From positions 1,364,001-1,428,000 of the forward strand of contig CP054189.1 of assembly GCA_015709495.1 (NCBI GenBank): DNA of 64,000 nt, in the 5' to 3' direction. Position numbers and translations under genes: made by a program. Of the stretch, positions 45,292 to 52,851 are shown piece by piece. How positions within the stretch are numbered: position 1 is the first letter of the stretch; every line of letters begins with the position of its first letter. This DNA is from Chthonomonadaceae bacterium (GTDB taxonomy: Bacteria; Armatimonadota; Fimbriimonadia; Fimbriimonadales; Fimbriimonadaceae). The notes beneath the pieces are model-generated. The model worked only from the letters and a program-made list of their open reading frames with translations, was not told the DNA's origin and did not search any database.

Positions 45292-45798
45292 ATGGGAAGC
45301 TGGCTCGTGTTCATTGTCGTTGGCGCTTTGGGGTTTCAGGTTTCGCAAGGCAAGCCCGAGGGCATGAAGGCGCTGGAGTTCTTGTTGGGCCACTGGACGT
45401 CGCAGGAAAGGGTGACGCCGCCCTCCGGCGAGCCGTTTGAGTTCACCCTTCAGGGCGAGAACAAGTGGATTCTGGGCGGGGCGGCGCTTCAGATCGACGA
45501 GTCTTTCGAGCCGGCGGGGCAGCCTCGGCAGTACAACCACATCGTAGTCCTTTTTGACGCGCGTGGCAAGAACTACCGGATGTATTGGTTCACGCAGAAC
45601 CGCTCGCAGCCGATCGACTTCGAAGGGCAATGGCAGGGTGAAAAGCTGGTGTTTCAGACCCTCGAAGGGAGCCCCGGAACGCCGCTGCGGATCACCTATG
45701 AGCCCAAGTCCGCAGGCGCTTACGACGCCACGCTCGAGGTGAAGGTCGGCGAGGAGTTCCGGGTCCGAACCCTCGCCCATTACACCAAGAAGTCATGA
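45292..45798 (+). CDS. DUF1579-like secreted protein
   Basis: A 168-residue protein with a short hydrophobic N-terminus (WLVFIVVGALGFQVSQG) likely to be a signal peptide. MKALEFLLGHWTSQER and the alternating beta strands with a conserved W (KWILGGAALQIDESF, FEGQWQGEKLVFQTLEG) resemble the DUF1579 lipocalin-like beta-barrel family. The ligand is unknown. The stop overlaps the end of the convergent acetyltransferase gene by six bases. Confidence 0.7.
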   Translation: MGSWLVFIVVGALGFQVSQGKPEGMKALEFLLGHWTSQERVTPPSGEPFEFTLQGENKWILGGAALQIDESFEPAGQPRQYNHIVVLFDARGKNYRMYWFTQNRSQPIDFEGQWQGEKLVFQTLEGSPGTPLRITYEPKSAGAYDATLEVKVGEEFRVRTLAHYTKKS

Positions 45799-46338
45799 CT
45801 CTCGAAGAAACGCCTCGCGGGTGAGACAGGTAAGGATTTCGTCGCGGTAGGCGCCGCGCTTCCAAAACCGCTGGGGAATGCGCCCGATCTCGACATAGCC
45901 GACGGCAAGCTGCATCCGAAGCGAGCGTTCGTTGCCGTCGAGGACGGAGGACATGAGGAGCCTCAATCCGAGCACATCGAACGCGTACTGCGCGCGCGTC
46001 CTGGTGGCGTCGGTTCCCAGCCCCTTGCCCCAATGATCCTTCGAGCCGATGATCGTTCCCGTCATCGCCGTGCCGTGCCGAAAGTCGATCCTGTGAATGC
46101 CGGAGAACCCGATGTGCTCACCTTCAAGGCTCTCGATGGCGAAAGCGACTTCTCTTTCGTCGCCGCCCATCACGCGGTCGAAGAACTTCTCTTCCGCTAG
46201 GCGCGTGAGCGGGAAGTCTCCGATCAGAACCCACTCGGTGACCTCCGGGTCGTTGAGCCAAACGAGGGCGTTGTCGAGGTGGCGCTCCTTGTCGAGCGGC
46301 ACGAGCCGAGTCTTCGATCCTTCCCATCCGTATGCCAT
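45793..46338 (-). CDS. GNAT-family N-acetyltransferase (RimJ/RimL type)
   Basis: It transfers acetyl from acetyl-CoA to an amine, probably a protein N-terminus or small molecule. The start TRLVPLDKERHLDNALVWLN and EVAFAIESLEGEHIGFSGIH are typical of the RimJ/RimL branch. GSKDHWGKGLGTDATRTRAQ is the acetyl-CoA pyrophosphate loop, with the Q/RxxGxG pattern as HWGKGLGT. RLLMSSVLDGNERSLRMQLAVGY follows as in the family. Length 181 is normal. The substrate is unknown. Confidence 0.9.
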   Translation of the reverse strand: MAYGWEGSKTRLVPLDKERHLDNALVWLNDPEVTEWVLIGDFPLTRLAEEKFFDRVMGGDEREVAFAIESLEGEHIGFSGIHRIDFRHGTAMTGTIIGSKDHWGKGLGTDATRTRAQYAFDVLGLRLLMSSVLDGNERSLRMQLAVGYVEIGRIPQRFWKRGAYRDEILTCLTREAFLRES

Positions 46339-46606
46339 GTGGTCTTCCCGTTCGTTGGGAGTGTGGAAGTATGAAACGGTCGAAGTAATAAGGAGGTTGC
46401 AGCTTGCCCAGCTTTCTTGGGTTGCACCGCCCGGGCAAGCTCCTGCTCTTGCCGCTCCAAGATCGAGCCCTTAAGTTCTCATCTACGAATGGAACATACC
46501 TTTGCACCCAGTAAAATTACCAGATTCGCCCCCCCGCCGGGAAAAATCACGGAACTGGCGGATTCGTCCTGTACAATGCTTCTGACGGTAGCGTGAGGGA
46601 ATCTAA

Positions 46607-47197
46607 GTGAACGATTCTGTTCGCGAACGGGAACTCCAGGCATCACTTCGGAAGAAGGGACCATTAGTTCAGTGGATTGAGCGTTTGGTATTGGTCGCCG
46701 CCTTCTCCGCCGGAATGTTGGGAGTAATCTGGGCAATCGCGGTTAGTGCAGAGTCGCTCCAGGCGCGTGCGAACCGCAGCCTGATACCCCAATGGGATGA
46801 GTCAAGGGACCCTGCGTTGGGTTTCAGCATCGCACATTCCATAGGTCCCATCGAGAACTTCGCGGCAGAGGAAAGCACGGACGACACGATTCTACTATCC
46901 TACCTTGGGGGGTGTGGTGGCTGCTCGCTCCAGCATCCGGCGTTCGAAGAAGATCGAATGCAGCGTTTTCGTGGTGTCGTTTGCGTTATTCAATACGAAG
47001 GGCAACACATCCCAAGCATGATCTCGGCACTCGATACCAAAGTGCGCGTCGTTGTCGATAAGGACGGCGCGATTGGTCGGATGCTAAACTCCACCGACCA
47101 TACGCGGTTATTTGCCGTCGATACCGCTTGGAAGTTGGTCGAGAAACAACGCATGTCGGAGGCTGGATTCGAGTTTGTCCGGAGGATCATTCGATGA
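46607..47197 (+). CDS. Membrane-anchored thioredoxin-like protein with CGGC motif
   Basis: An N-terminal charged segment, one membrane helix (RLVLVAAFSAGMLGVIWAIAV, about 27-47), and a thioredoxin-like domain outside the membrane in which ILLSYLGGCGGCS (C103-G-G-C106) takes the place of the redox CxxC. Later segments (VRVVVDKDGAIGRML, TRLFAVDTAWKLVEKQ) resemble the beta-strands of TlpA/peroxiredoxin-like folds. GTG start with GAGGG upstream; TACAAT lies 29 bases before it. The gene overlaps the next prepilin-like gene by four bases. Local base composition looks less GC-rich than the flanks. A disulfide-handling role is inferred. Confidence 0.7.
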   Translation: MNDSVRERELQASLRKKGPLVQWIERLVLVAAFSAGMLGVIWAIAVSAESLQARANRSLIPQWDESRDPALGFSIAHSIGPIENFAAEESTDDTILLSYLGGCGGCSLQHPAFEEDRMQRFRGVVCVIQYEGQHIPSMISALDTKVRVVVDKDGAIGRMLNSTDHTRLFAVDTAWKLVEKQRMSEAGFEFVRRIIR

Positions 47198-47748
47198 ACC
47201 GGCACGCATTCTCTCTGGTCGAAGTGCTCGTGTGCCTTGCGATCGCTGTCGTACTGGTGGCCATCTTGGTTCCCGTACTGAGCTCCGCGAAGAAGGCCTC
47301 GCACGAATCGGTGTGTGCTTCGAACCTCAAGCAATTGCATCTGACGATCGCCCTGTACCAAGAGCAGTATGGCGGTTCAAGCGGAGTGGGCAACCTTTAC
47401 GAAATGGGATTGCCGACGCTACCGCTTCAAAAGAGCCTGAAGTACACCGCCGGGCTGGGGCGCTGCGACGGGCAGGGCAGTCCTGTTCGATCGCCTACAG
47501 GTTTTGCCTACTTCTACGTCCCGTCCCCGCCGAACGCAATGTCAGGCTTGGTGAAGTGGGCCGACTATGTTGCGGCCGAAGGCGAGAACGCCGTGCTGAT
47601 CATGGACCTGAACCACAACGAGATACGGGCAACATCGTTGATCTTGGCGGAGGGACTGACGAAGAAGGGCATGGCTGTCTTACTCAGCGGCCAATTAGTG
47701 AGGAAGAACAAGAAGGGAAATCCTTGGAAGTTTGACTGGTGGAAGTGA
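47194..47748 (+). CDS. Prepilin-like protein of the disulfide cluster
   Basis: MNRHA5|F6-S-L-V-E10 followed by VLVCLAIAVVLVAILVPVL is a prepilin leader and helix, with Ala rather than Gly at -1 and Glu at +5. After the helix SSAKKASHESVCASNLKQLHLTIALYQ matches the type II pseudopilin/DUF1559-like pattern. The globular part has two cysteines. ATG 47194 overlaps the previous stop (ATGA); an earlier in-frame ATG at 47128 lies inside the previous gene and is rejected. It should be processed by PilD and may be assembled by the pil machinery. Confidence 0.8.
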   Translation: MNRHAFSLVEVLVCLAIAVVLVAILVPVLSSAKKASHESVCASNLKQLHLTIALYQEQYGGSSGVGNLYEMGLPTLPLQKSLKYTAGLGRCDGQGSPVRSPTGFAYFYVPSPPNAMSGLVKWADYVAAEGENAVLIMDLNHNEIRATSLILAEGLTKKGMAVLLSGQLVRKNKKGNPWKFDWWK

Positions 47749-47776
47749 ATCTAAGGACCCTAGGTAGGAGGAAATC

Positions 47777-48061
47777 ATGAACCAGAGCGTCAAGTGGATC
47801 GCGTGCTTGGTCATCGGACTATGCACAACTGCTGCAAACGTTTACTCGTACAACTGCATGGGAATACCCCCTGATTGTACGCCAGGCGGGTACTTCAATC
47901 CGTACTTCTTTTGCGAAGGTATATCCAATCCTCAGAAGTGCTGCCAGAAAGTGGCCTACCTCGTGGATTGTGAAGACAGCGAGGAGTGGAGCGTAGAAGT
48001 TGATGCCATGGAATATGAAGGACGCATTTGCGCTGGAGACGGATTCTGTCACGTTGAGTAG
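47777..48061 (+). CDS. Small exported cysteine-rich protein (eight mature cysteines)
   Basis: A 94-residue protein. The first 24 residues (MNQSVKWIACLVIGLCTTAA then NVYS) form a signal peptide. The mature part of about 70 residues contains eight cysteines, including a CC pair (55-56), an even number that suits four disulfides, and is otherwise acidic and aromatic-rich (PYFF, EDSEEW). AGGAGG lies just upstream of the ATG. The gene follows the thioredoxin-like and prepilin-like genes. It resembles small disulfide-stapled peptides, but no family is recognised. Confidence 0.72.
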   Translation: MNQSVKWIACLVIGLCTTAANVYSYNCMGIPPDCTPGGYFNPYFFCEGISNPQKCCQKVAYLVDCEDSEEWSVEVDAMEYEGRICAGDGFCHVE

Positions 48062-48076
48062 GATTCTGGCTGGTGG

Positions 48077-48733
48077 ATGAGGACGATGACAAGCAAGTCC
48101 TTGAGAAAGGCCTGGATCATAGTTCTTGGCGCGGGTGCGGTTCTTGGAGTCGTATACATCTCCTACAACCTCCTCAAGCCGCGAACCCTGGCCGACGACG
48201 CCGCCGATTTCTATTATGCCGCGCTGCGGGGCGATGCTGGGGCACTGCTCCCGCTGGTTTCCAGCCGGGAACGAGAGGTCGTCGGATGGAGCGAGCCGAG
48301 GCTGCGGGTGGTGCTGCAAAAGCTGGTGCAACCCCGTCTTCGGCGCCTTGATTTGGTTGGTGGCTCCGCCCGCAGACGGGTTAATCACCCGGTACACCCC
48401 ATCCAAGGCGCCTGCGACGTTCAGGTACGGACGCCTGACGGTCGGGAGACCACGTGGACCACTCTCGCTGAGTTAGAAGACGACGGAAAAGGACATTGCA
48501 GGGTAACGAGCCTCCTAATGAACGTGTGGCAACTCGATTATTTCGCCCGACACCCTGATGCCGGAGTAGACACCAGCGCCTTCAAGCGCGCGATCGTCGA
48601 AGGGTACAGCCAGGACCAGGAGGTCTTGCGGTCCGTCGGATTCCATACCCACGTTCCTCAACTGGAGTCGGAGGAGTGCGAGGCATGGGAGACAATGGTC
48701 ACTAGGTACAAGGCGAAGCTCGCCGGTCGATAG
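48077..48733 (+). CDS. Membrane-anchored protein of unknown function in the disulfide cluster
   Basis: One N-terminal membrane helix (AWIIVLGAGAVLGVVYISY, about 12-30), then an exported domain of about 185 residues opening with DDAADFYYAALRGDAGALLPLVS, a pattern like NTF2/SnoaL-type or DUF4878-type domains in which a secreted alpha+beta cone senses or binds. Three cysteines occur in the mature part. Start ATG 48077 or ATG 48086. It follows the Cys-rich protein by 15 bases and probably ends the operon. Confidence 0.65.
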   Translation: MRTMTSKSLRKAWIIVLGAGAVLGVVYISYNLLKPRTLADDAADFYYAALRGDAGALLPLVSSREREVVGWSEPRLRVVLQKLVQPRLRRLDLVGGSARRRVNHPVHPIQGACDVQVRTPDGRETTWTTLAELEDDGKGHCRVTSLLMNVWQLDYFARHPDAGVDTSAFKRAIVEGYSQDQEVLRSVGFHTHVPQLESEECEAWETMVTRYKAKLAGR

Positions 48734-48927
48734 CGCGACAAGCTCCGCAGGCGACGGTCGGGGCACAATATGACGGCTGAAAACGATGTCGGCCCCCTCA
48801 GGCACGCCCATCAGGGTGCTTACCTAATTCGGCCCTCGAACCCGGGGACTCCCTTCGTTCGACCACCGGCTATGGTTATGCGTCCTTTCCGGGGACATTC
48901 TCAGCAAGCACCTATTTGAGGTACCCC

Positions 48928-51093
48928 CTACTCCCTCAACGCCCGTTCGGCGGCGCGGCGGATCAGGCCCCGACGGTCCTCGATGTTCAGCGCCCTCTGG
49001 AAGACCTCCTTGTTGCCTTCCTTATCCCATGCCGCAAGCGCGCTCAGGGCGTTCGTCACCACTCGGATCGGCGCCTCGGAAGTAACGAGCGACCGGAGTT
49101 CGAGGGTCGTTGCGGCGGTGGCGGGCAATCTGCCCAGCGCCCGAACGGCTTCGGCCCGGCGGTCGAAATTGGGGTGCTTGAGTTGTTCCGTCCAGAAGCC
49201 CCTCAGTTCCTCGCGGTTCAGGTTGACCAGCGGCCCCACGTTCCTGAGCGCAGGATGGAGCCCGAAGTCTTCCCGAAGAGACTCCGTCACCACGCTGAGC
49301 CCGTCCTGAGTCGGCGAACGCACGAGGTGGTTCATCGCCGCCTCTCGGTCGGTCGCATTGGGGGCGAGCCGCAGCGCCAGCATGGCTTGCTCCGGAGTCC
49401 AGTGGTGGTTCGGGATTTCCCTGAGGAAATCGTGGAACGGATCGAGGAGCACGAACAACGGCCGAGACGGCAGGTCGAATTCAAACGACTCCTCGGCTTG
49501 GGTGATGGGGATGGGGAAGAGCTCGAAAGGCGAACGGCTGAGACCGTCTCGGACCACCATGAGCTTCATGGGGAGATCATAAAGGGGAGTTCCGTCGGAG
49601 GTGTCTTGGGTTTGTTTGACGGCGACCTTCAGCTTGCCGCCTTCATAGCTCCATGTGTAGTCGAGGACGGGGTGACCCGGCTTGTCGATCCATTGCTCCC
49701 AGAAGCGCTCCAGGTTGATGCCTGAGGACTCCGTGAGAGCGCGCCGGAGTTGGAAGCTCTCGACGGGGGTATGGCGGTGCTGGGTGAGATAGAGGTTCAG
49801 GCCCGCAAAAAACGGCTCGTCTCCCAGAAGCCGTCTGAGAGTGTGGAGGACGCTGCCTCCCTTGGGGTAAGCGTGCGAGTCGAACACGACCTCCGGGTTG
49901 GCGTAGAGCTTCGTGGAGAGAGGCCTCTTATATCTCCGGGACTCGGCGAAGTAGCCCCGCATCATCCCCTCGACCTCGTGATCGTAGTCGTCCTTACCCC
50001 GCGCGTGCTCGAAGTACAGGGCTTGCATAAAGGTCGCGAAGCTCTCGTTGAGCCAGATGTCGCCCCAATGCTTGCAGCTCACAAGGTCTCCGAACCACTG
50101 GTGCGCGAGTTCGTGGGCGTTCAGGCCCGACATGTTGAGAAAGCCGTCTCGTTCTTCGGTGAGCGCGCCTTCGCCGAGGGTGGTCGAGGAGACGTTCTCC
50201 ATTCCGCCGCCGAAGTCGAACATCGCGTTCTGCGCGTACTTCGGCCAGGGGTACTTGACTCCCAATCTGCTTGAGAAGAAGGTGAGCATATCCTTCGTGT
50301 CGCCAAACGAACTCGAAATGTACTTGCCCTGGCCCTTGGGAACTACGTACCAAAGGTCGATATCTTGCCAGCGGTCCTTTTGAATGTCAAAGGGACCGCC
50401 GACGAGGCTGATGAGGTAGGTGGCGTGAGGCTGCGTCATCTCCCACACGAAGGTCTTCCGCTTGCCGCCCGCGTTCGGGGTGGCCGATTTCAGGACCCCG
50501 TTCCCCACCACGTCCCAGGTGGCATCGACGGTGGTTCGGGTCTCGCTCGTGGCGAAGTCGTTGGGGTAGTCCCAAGTGGGCGCCCATTCGCTGTTGTAGG
50601 CGGTTTCGCCCTGAGTCCAGAAACCGACTCGGACCGGGTCTTCGACGCCCTGTCTGGGCTGAATCCAATGCCAACCGCCTCCAGCGCCAAAGCTCTGCCC
50701 TCGGCTGTTTTGCGACTTGTAGCCGACGTCGATGGAAACAGGCTTGCCACGGGTGAGCTTTCCGGTCTTGATACGGAGTTCGCGCTCGACTCTGGCGAAG
50801 TCCGCGGGCGAGCCGTTGACTTTGACTCCAGTGATTTCGAGCGATTCGCCCGCGTGGAGGGTCACCGTGTCGGCCCCAGTTCGCAGCGCGATGAACGTGT
50901 TGGTCGTCTTCCCGACGATCGTGCGATTCGGGTAGTCGACGTCGATGTCGATGCGGACGTGCTGGAGGTCGGCGACTCGATCGGGCGCGTAATGCAGCTT
51001 TGCGGCCGGGGGCTGAAACGGGTTTTGCCGCTGGGCTGGGAGGATCGCTACGAGCGACACTACGACGAGAAGGCTGGCAAAAGGCTTCTTCAC
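48928..51093 (-). CDS. Secreted M1-family zinc aminopeptidase
   Basis: It probably removes N-terminal residues from peptides outside the cytoplasm. A signal peptide (about 1-20) precedes an N-terminal beta-saddle domain, a catalytic domain with the substrate motif GGMEN (about 298-302) and zinc motif HELAHQWFGD then NESFA (H326, H330 and the distal Glu), and a C-terminal helical HEAT-like region (RAEAVRALGRLPATAATTLE). The start is GTG 51093. Length 721 is normal for M1 proteins with a helical end. A tRNA-Gly gene lies just upstream on the other strand. Confidence 0.93.
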   Translation of the reverse strand: MKKPFASLLVVVSLVAILPAQRQNPFQPPAAKLHYAPDRVADLQHVRIDIDVDYPNRTIVGKTTNTFIALRTGADTVTLHAGESLEITGVKVNGSPADFARVERELRIKTGKLTRGKPVSIDVGYKSQNSRGQSFGAGGGWHWIQPRQGVEDPVRVGFWTQGETAYNSEWAPTWDYPNDFATSETRTTVDATWDVVGNGVLKSATPNAGGKRKTFVWEMTQPHATYLISLVGGPFDIQKDRWQDIDLWYVVPKGQGKYISSSFGDTKDMLTFFSSRLGVKYPWPKYAQNAMFDFGGGMENVSSTTLGEGALTEERDGFLNMSGLNAHELAHQWFGDLVSCKHWGDIWLNESFATFMQALYFEHARGKDDYDHEVEGMMRGYFAESRRYKRPLSTKLYANPEVVFDSHAYPKGGSVLHTLRRLLGDEPFFAGLNLYLTQHRHTPVESFQLRRALTESSGINLERFWEQWIDKPGHPVLDYTWSYEGGKLKVAVKQTQDTSDGTPLYDLPMKLMVVRDGLSRSPFELFPIPITQAEESFEFDLPSRPLFVLLDPFHDFLREIPNHHWTPEQAMLALRLAPNATDREAAMNHLVRSPTQDGLSVVTESLREDFGLHPALRNVGPLVNLNREELRGFWTEQLKHPNFDRRAEAVRALGRLPATAATTLELRSLVTSEAPIRVVTNALSALAAWDKEGNKEVFQRALNIEDRRGLIRRAAERALRE

Positions 51094-51221
51094 AACTTCG
51101 ACGCTACCCCAACCAGGCCCCGATTCGAGGCGTCCTATCGGCAGCGAGGGACCAATTTCCCCAGTTCGGGTTCAAGATCGCCCACTCGGGCGCCCGTTTC
51201 AGGTATGAATGGAAGCACCGA

Positions 51222-51295
51222 GCGGGCGTAGCTTAATGGTAAAGCTCCAGCCTTCCAAGCTGGCCACGTGAGTTCGATTCTCATCGCCCGCTCCA
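51222..51295 (+). tRNA. tRNA-Gly (anticodon TCC)
   Basis: The 7-bp acceptor stem GCGGGCG/CGCCCGC is perfect. The anticodon arm CCAGC-CTTCCAA-GCTGG (51247-51263) places anticodon TCC at 51254-51256. The T loop GTTCGATTC is present, and the 3' end CCA (51293-51295) is encoded. It reads GGA and probably other glycine codons. Confidence 0.97.
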
Positions 51296-51314
51296 AACTT
51301 TCCCCAAGGCTCCC

Positions 51315-52841
51315 CTAGCTTTCGATCAGGTCGTTTACGACGAAGCCATGGACGTCGGTCAATCGGAAGTCCCGCCCCTGATAAAGGTAGGTGAGCCGCT
51401 GGTGGTCGACGCCCAGCAGGCGTAGGATCGTTGCGTTCAGGTCGTGGATATGGACCGCGCCGGGCGTTAGGTGGTCGGGCGTTGGATCGATCGGGTTGCC
51501 GTCGGCGTCGACAATGTTGTAGCTGAAATCGTCGGTGTGCCCATACACCGTTCCGGGTCTTGCGCCGCCACCTGCCATCCACATCGTGAAGCATCTCGGG
51601 TGGTGGTCCCTGCCGTAGTTCTCCTTGGAGAGCGGTCCTTGGCAGTAGATCGTGCGCCCAAACTCCCCGCCCCAGACGACCAGCGTTTCTTCGAGCAGGC
51701 CCCGTGCTTTGAGGTCCAAAATGAGCGCCGCACAGGCTTGGTCGATGTCCTTGCACTGAAGCGGAAGGTCGCCTCCGATGTCGCCGTGCTGATCCCACCC
51801 GCGATGGAAGATCTGGATGCACCGAACCCCGCGCTCCACAAGCCGCCTTGCCAAGAGGCAGTTCGCGGCGAAGGTCCCCGGTTTTTGGGAGTCTGAGCCG
51901 TAGAGTTCATAGACGGACTCAGGCTCGTTGGACGTGTCCATCAGATCTGGCACGCTCGTTTGCAGCCGAAACGCCATCTCGTATTGCGCGATTCGCGCCG
52001 CGATTTCGGGGTCGCCGAAGTGCTGAAGTTGAAGTTGGTTGAGCGCCGCAAGGCCATCGAGCATTTTCCTTCTGCTAACCGATTCGATCCCCTCGGGGTC
52101 CTTGAGGAACAGCACCGGGTCGCCTTGACTCCGCAACGAAACCCCCTGGTGCTGACTCGGCAAGAACCCGCTTCCCCAGAGCCTACTGTAGAGGGCTTGC
52201 GCGTCTCGCTTGGCGCTCCAGCTCGAGTGCAAGACAAGGTACGCAGGAAGGTCCTCGCTGAGGCTACCGAGCCCGTAGCTAAGCCACGCCCCCAAGCTGG
52301 GCCTGCCGGGAAGCTGGCTGCCGGTTTGGATGTACGTGATGGCCGGGTCGTGATTGATCGCCTCGGTGTACATCGACCGAATCACGCACAGTTCCTTTAC
52401 GACCTTGGCGGTATGCGGCAGAAGCTCGCTCACCCAGATGCCGTCCCCGCCGTTGTCGTACTTTGTGAACTGATACTTGGAGGGCGCGATCGGGAACCGC
52501 TGTTGGCCGCTCGTCATGGTCGTGAGCCGCTGTCCCCGGCGTACGTCCTCGGGGAAGTCGGCGTCGAACCTCTCCGACATGGCGGGCTTGTAGTCCCACA
52601 TATCGATCTGGCTCGGGCCTCCGTTCATGGTGAGGACGATCACGTGCTTGGCCTTAGGGGCGAAGTGGGGCAGTCCCGGCCTGCCGGTTCCTTGCGGGCT
52701 CTTTGGGTCTTGCAGGGGTAGGAAGGCCGGGCTTTCCGCTTTGAGGAGCGATGCCAGCGCCACGGTGCCGACTCCGAGGGTCGCGCGCCCGAAGAGCTGG
52801 CGTCGGGTTAGGAGAAGTTCGTGTTCGCGAATGGGGTCCAA
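51315..52841 (-). CDS. DUF1501 protein (Tat-exported, sulfatase-like fold)
   Basis: The N-terminus [13 protein letters not shown] (about 11-23) is a Tat twin-arginine signal, typical of this Planctomycete-associated family. The rest follows DUF1501: [20 protein letters not shown] (about 66-85), a sulfatase/phosphatase-like core ([38 protein letters not shown]) and [17 protein letters not shown]. The biochemical role is unknown; in related bacteria the gene is paired with DUF1549/DUF1553 proteins, as here. TTG start at 52841 with GAGG upstream; it follows its partner's stop by about ten bases. Confidence 0.9.
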   Translation of the reverse strand: MDPIREHELLLTRRQLFGRATLGVGTVALASLLKAESPAFLPLQDPKSPQGTGRPGLPHFAPKAKHVIVLTMNGGPSQIDMWDYKPAMSERFDADFPEDVRRGQRLTTMTSGQQRFPIAPSKYQFTKYDNGGDGIWVSELLPHTAKVVKELCVIRSMYTEAINHDPAITYIQTGSQLPGRPSLGAWLSYGLGSLSEDLPAYLVLHSSWSAKRDAQALYSRLWGSGFLPSQHQGVSLRSQGDPVLFLKDPEGIESVSRRKMLDGLAALNQLQLQHFGDPEIAARIAQYEMAFRLQTSVPDLMDTSNEPESVYELYGSDSQKPGTFAANCLLARRLVERGVRCIQIFHRGWDQHGDIGGDLPLQCKDIDQACAALILDLKARGLLEETLVVWGGEFGRTIYCQGPLSKENYGRDHHPRCFTMWMAGGGARPGTVYGHTDDFSYNIVDADGNPIDPTPDHLTPGAVHIHDLNATILRLLGVDHQRLTYLYQGRDFRLTDVHGFVVNDLIES

Positions 52842-52851
52842 GGTTTCCTCT

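Noticed and set aside
48734-48927. A structured RNA between the disulfide cluster and the M1 peptidase
   Set aside because: Several GC-rich short hairpins are visible but nothing matches tmRNA, SRP RNA, RNase P or 5S landmarks.
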